A stretch of DNA of 64,000 nt, taken from contig NC_056543.1 in assembly GCF_910596095.1 (NCBI RefSeq), forward strand, positions 26,608,542 through 26,672,541, given 5' to 3'. Shown here piece by piece: positions 60,755 through 64,000 of this stretch (positions within the stretch are counted from its first letter, which is position 1; each line of letters opens with the position of its first letter). The DNA comes from Thunnus maccoyii. Lineage: Eukaryota; Chordata; Actinopteri; Scombriformes; Scombridae. Below the pieces are notes generated by a model. It had not been told where the DNA came from and searched no databases. It worked only from the letters and a program-made list of their open reading frames with translations. The translations under genes were made by a program, and so were the position numbers.

Positions 60755-62055
60755 TTATTGGACAAACATTGCCATCCCATCCCATGCTGCTAGCATGTCT
60801 AAAATCATATTGACACAACAAATATATGTAGAAAAGAGTTTTTAGTAGAAAAACTCAACAGAGTTTTCTACAGGAGGACAGTGAACAAGCCCTTGAGATA
60901 TCTAGGTCTTCATCTTATCTTCTCTATTTACCAAGCCAGCAGAAATGCATGAAGAGAAGTCCTTCTCAGATGGACCAATCAGAGAAAAGAAACCACACTT
61001 CTAATGTGGTGGTTTTTCAGTCATGCACTCGCAAGCAGATTTCAAAGAAGCAGACAATCTGAATAACAGGATGTGGAGTGACTGCTGACGTTCTGCAAGT
61101 TTGATCAAAGGGTTTTTTTCTCTTCTAAGAGAAGCTTATTAGTGATAAAGACAATGGATAGACACAGATATATATACAGATAAACCACATCAGTGACCAG
61201 TTGCATGAAGATTTTTCCTAAAGAGCTTCTAAGGAAATCTTACATACTATTTTAAAGGAGTAGTTCACTTAAATCACAAATAGAAAACATGTTTTCCCCT
61301 TATTGCACTTAAATTTAACTTAAAACTGAAACTCTCTGTCAACAGTTTCATGTTAAGGTCTGCATAATCTTAACTATCCAGGACATCATCTCTGATGTCA
61401 GTTTAATGCTTTGAGTAGCAGAAACCAGAGAAGAGAACTTTTTTTCTCAGTGTAAGACATTTTAATTACATACACTGCATTTACTGTGTTTCACATCCTT
61501 AGACCAATAATTTGGCCTTTTCGTCTAAGAATGTAGTAAAATGTGGTGGAATTATTTGACGCAATCATTGAGTATTTCTGGCCTCTTGGAATTAAAATTG
61601 GAACAATTTAAGGATTTTATGAATAATTATTGGTGTTAAACAAAGGATTTTTCAAAAAGGCCCCCAATACCAATGTTGTGCCTCTATTGTTATAAAGTCA
61701 AAGATTTTCCACAAAAGTAAAAAAGAAAAAAATCAAACATATCCTGCTGCACAGAAAGTTGATGTACAATTGGTGGTCTAAAAAGAGAGGAAATGGAACA
61801 ATTGCATGCAAAGAGTACCTGCCACAGAAACCAAATTTAACAATAAGAAACACTTTGATTTAGAGATATCTAGTAAGTCAAAACAGCCATATAGTCCAAC
61901 CTCAACATTTCCTTTTTCCTGTCTAATAAACAACTCAGCATCAGACTGAGGTGTTTGTGATGCTGTTTTAACAGTGGTTTGGTTGAACGATGAGTTCATA
62001 GCTCCTGTCCACAATCTTTTGAACCACAGTGCGAGAAGGAGCAGAGAACGCTGAG
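60755..62055. other. No gene seen; upstream of third receptor
   Basis: No exon or repeat recognised. The minus-strand frame at 61778-62062 overlaps the start of the third receptor and is a chance frame. The promoter of that gene must lie in the right part. Confidence 0.4.
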
Positions 62056-62128
62056 ATGACATCTTGTACCATCAACATCCTCATCGTCTTCACTATTTAT
62101 CTGGGCTTTGTCCTCTTCCCGAGCAATG
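62056..62128 (+). CDS. Third receptor exon 1, signal peptide
   Basis: 73 bases, phase 1, donor AATG|GTAGGA. Same length and phase as exon 1 of the ctla4-like gene. Confidence 0.75.
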
Positions 62129-63774
62129 GTAGGACTCTCCATTTCACTCACTGTCACCATCAACTATCAGTGGGAATTTAAATGTTTTTTATTTATAAGT
62201 TGTAGTTATTTTTATATCTGACACATAGCAGTTAGAGAGTATATAAACAAACTGAATAAAGAACGAAAATCTTGACACAGTTCAATCTATTTTTAGGGAG
62301 AGGAAAAGAAGTGCTGAATGAAAACATTCAGTTGTCTTTGAATCCTTAAGCAGGGTGATTTCACTGCTGAAGTGAATTCTCTAACAAACAAAACAAAACC
62401 TAGTTAGACTTTAATGATGCCACTTTAACAGCTCTTTCCCGAGAGTAACTGAATCCTGTTGATTTATCAGGTTTTAAGGTGATTCAGCCCCAGAGTCAGA
62501 CTGTCAACCCAGATGGGTCAGCCTTGATCAGCTGTGAACACAACGCAAATGGGAGCACAGTGGTAGATGTCCGACTCAACAACGTATCATTGTATGTATC
62601 CTGGTGTCATTAAATTAGTGATGTTTGTCTGATGGTGGGATGCTAAGTTTGCAATACACACATCAGGAGACTGTTGATGCTTTTCCACTTTGTAAACATC
62701 TTTGTGTTTATCTCAAATCTTCTCTTCTTTGTGTCTCTTTTCTCTATGTTTTAAGTGTTTGTGGTTCTCCCTACATCATTTCCTGTCTCATGCTGGTGTG
62801 TTTCTTTTAACACACTATGTTTCCTCTTTAACTGAGGTTTGAGCTTTACTGTGCAGAATGATGTATGTGCAGAGTTTGATACAAGACTGTTTTCAAATTA
62901 ATCTGTTGAAAGTGGAAAGTTTAAGATGTGTACCTACGAGCATGTTCTGTGACGTCACAAGTAGTTTGGAGCCAGTCGTGGTCCAATATGCAACTTAAAC
63001 GAGTGTGATGTGGAAACCTGAACCATCCAGTACACACACACTGAGAACGAACTTTACAGTGAAGTAGGAGACATCATATCCAGAAGTTAAACTTAAACTC
63101 ATAGATTCTGGATTTTTAAATGAGAGAGAAGGCATAAATGCAATTTAATTGTAATCTTTAACGAGGTAATTGAACTTTTCTGTGGAAAAACCCATATCAG
63201 ACACAAATTATAATTCAAAGCAGTGTTTTTATATGTTTCTAAAACTTGTCGGGAGAGGATCTTTAAGCAATCCAGATAAGAGGAGAAGTTGATAGATGTT
63301 TATGCATTTTTTTTTTGTTATGTGGTCTGACTGCTTGCATTGCATGACCTTATCAGCATTAACAGTTTAAGCTGTGCCACGCCACCCACCTCTGAACATG
63401 TCTGAGGCCAGTAAAAGACTAAAAAGAATGGACACAAATGGCACTGACTGTTTCAGTCACAAAGACCACTACATGTTAATTCATCAACTAATCTTCTAAT
63501 TAATAAAGACATGTTCTAGCTGGAAGACATACGCTGTCTAATATTGTGTTGTTAACTCTCAGAACAGGGTCTACACAGTCAGTGCTCTGCCAGAAGGGAC
63601 AGAAAAAATACTGTAAGAACATTGTCATGTATCCAGAGAATCACAACAAATACCTTTTCATCATTCTCAACATTGAGGAAGAGGCCATGAACATATTATA
63701 CGAATGTGAGATCACGGTGGAAAAAGAAGATTTGGATTTTACTGAGAGAGGAACACCAACCAGACTACTGCCAG
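62056..63774 (+). CDS. Third CD28-family receptor, ICOS-like by position (partial, runs off window)
   Basis: Exons 62056-62128, 62471-62591 and 63563-63774 join in frame. Signal peptide (1-24, NILIVFTIYLGFVLF core), then an Ig V domain beginning GFKVIQPQSQTVNPDGS, close to the AVKVIQP start of the ctla4-like gene, with B-strand Cys46 (ALISC), F-strand Cys113 (LYEC), and two further cysteines at 74 and 82. Where CD28/CTLA4 have MYPPPY and ICOS has FDPPPF, this protein reads EKEDLDFTERGT, with no PPP. The V exon ends in phase 1 like its neighbours. Stalk, membrane and tail exons lie beyond the window. Order and orientation after cd28 and ctla4 suggest icos, but the binding motif is absent, so it could be a divergent family member with another ligand. 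No symbol assigned. Confidence 0.7.
62471..62591 (+). CDS. Third receptor exon 2, start of V domain
   Basis: Acceptor TTATCAG. I chose donor TT|GTATGT because it gives phase 2, which fits the only open frame of exon 3. The alternative donors at 62584 (GTATCA) and 62596 give phase 0 and do not. Contains the B-strand Cys, NGS and NVS sequons and VDVRLNN. Confidence 0.7.
62836..63235 (+). repeat. Dispersed repeat, 'gtgcagaatgatgtatgtgc' family, copy 2
   Basis: Begins TTTGAGCTTTACTGTGCAGA. Parallel to 30520-30985 over its length, including 'tttggagccagtcgtggtcc', 'gtgatgtggaaacctgaa' and 'actgagaacgaactttac'. Sits between exons 2 and 3 of the third receptor. Confidence 0.75.
63563..63774 (+). 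CDS. Third receptor exon 3, rest of V domain
   Basis: Acceptor AACTCTCAG, donor CCAG|GTCAGT, from phase 2 to phase 1. Encodes TGSTQSVLCQKGQKKYC, then YLFIILNIEEEAMNILYEC and the loop region. A possible next acceptor lies at the extreme right edge (TCCTAAG at about 63984 or GCAG at 63993), too close to the end to judge. Confidence 0.75.
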
Positions 63775-64000
63775 GTCAGTTTAGCCCTGTGAATGATTTG
63801 TAATGAAAAAAGCAAACAAAATGAAATATGTAATGTATTGCCTTTCATATACAACATACAGTTACTGTCTTAATTAAATGAAAAACTTCCTGTAGTAAAA
63901 AGATGATTATTATCCTTTACGTTTTTGATAACTGAACAAACTGTTTTTCAATGTGAATTTTTCATGTCACATCTATATCCTAAGGAAATGCAGAAAAAGG

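Noticed and set aside
62471-62595. Donors at 62584 or 62596 for exon 2 of the third receptor
   Set aside because: Both leave phase 0, which does not fit the only open frame of exon 3. The GTATGT donor at 62592 gives phase 2 and joins cleanly.

Overview
The window is nuclear DNA from a ray-finned fish, most likely a percomorph (spiny-rayed) teleost. Introns have GT..AG borders, there are many (AC)n tracts, and the dispersed repeats are the ones typical of percomorph genomes: Tc1-like IR/DR elements, hAT and piggyBac-type MITEs, and LINE reverse-transcriptase fragments. No bacterial, organellar or viral gene order is present. Most open frames in the window are chance frames or transposon remnants. 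The real genes lie in the right half and have short exons.

Layout. Bases 1-25.7 kb carry no coding exon that I can support. They hold repeats, including a Tc1-like transposon (13.41-16.30 kb) with hAT transposase sequence inside it and a LINE fragment (about 19.6-20.5 kb). At 25.7-26.6 kb there is a GC-rich, CpG-rich island with an excellent minus-strand splice donor at 26308. I read this as the 5' exon of a leftward gene whose first intron covers the left part of the window. By mammalian synteny that gene could be raph1, but nothing in the sequence proves it. From 26.7 to 35.7 kb there are MITEs, a second Tc1 remnant, microsatellites and a piggyBac remnant.

The core is a tandem cluster of three T-cell costimulatory receptor genes of the CD28 family, all on the plus strand, in the mammalian order CD28 - CTLA4 - ICOS. 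(1) cd28, 35777-44054, five coding exons, 190 aa, with an IYPPPY ligand-binding loop, a transmembrane segment and a YVNT tail motif. (2) A ctla4-like gene, 52144-57648, five coding exons, 242 aa, with FYPPPY and a tail lacking tyrosine. (3) A partial third receptor starting at 62056 and running off the right edge. It sits in the ICOS position but has no PPP motif. I derived every exon border by reading splice sites and checking phase; both complete genes stay in frame from start to stop. All three split the Ig V domain over two exons, whereas the mammalian genes use one V exon.

Known family roles are that CD28 and ICOS give activating signals to T cells and CTLA4 competes for the same B7 ligands and inhibits. 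Here the signalling tails have diverged: CD28 keeps the Grb2-type YxN but not the PI3K-type YxxM, and the CTLA4-like tail has no phosphotyrosine site.

The most unusual observation is an inverted, partly decayed copy of the 3' half of cd28 exon 2 together with its splice donor and more than 300 bp of intron 2. It lies inside cd28 intron 1 (36165-36548) and is complementary to 41366-41818. A cd28 pre-mRNA would carry both arms of a long hairpin that includes a real exon end.
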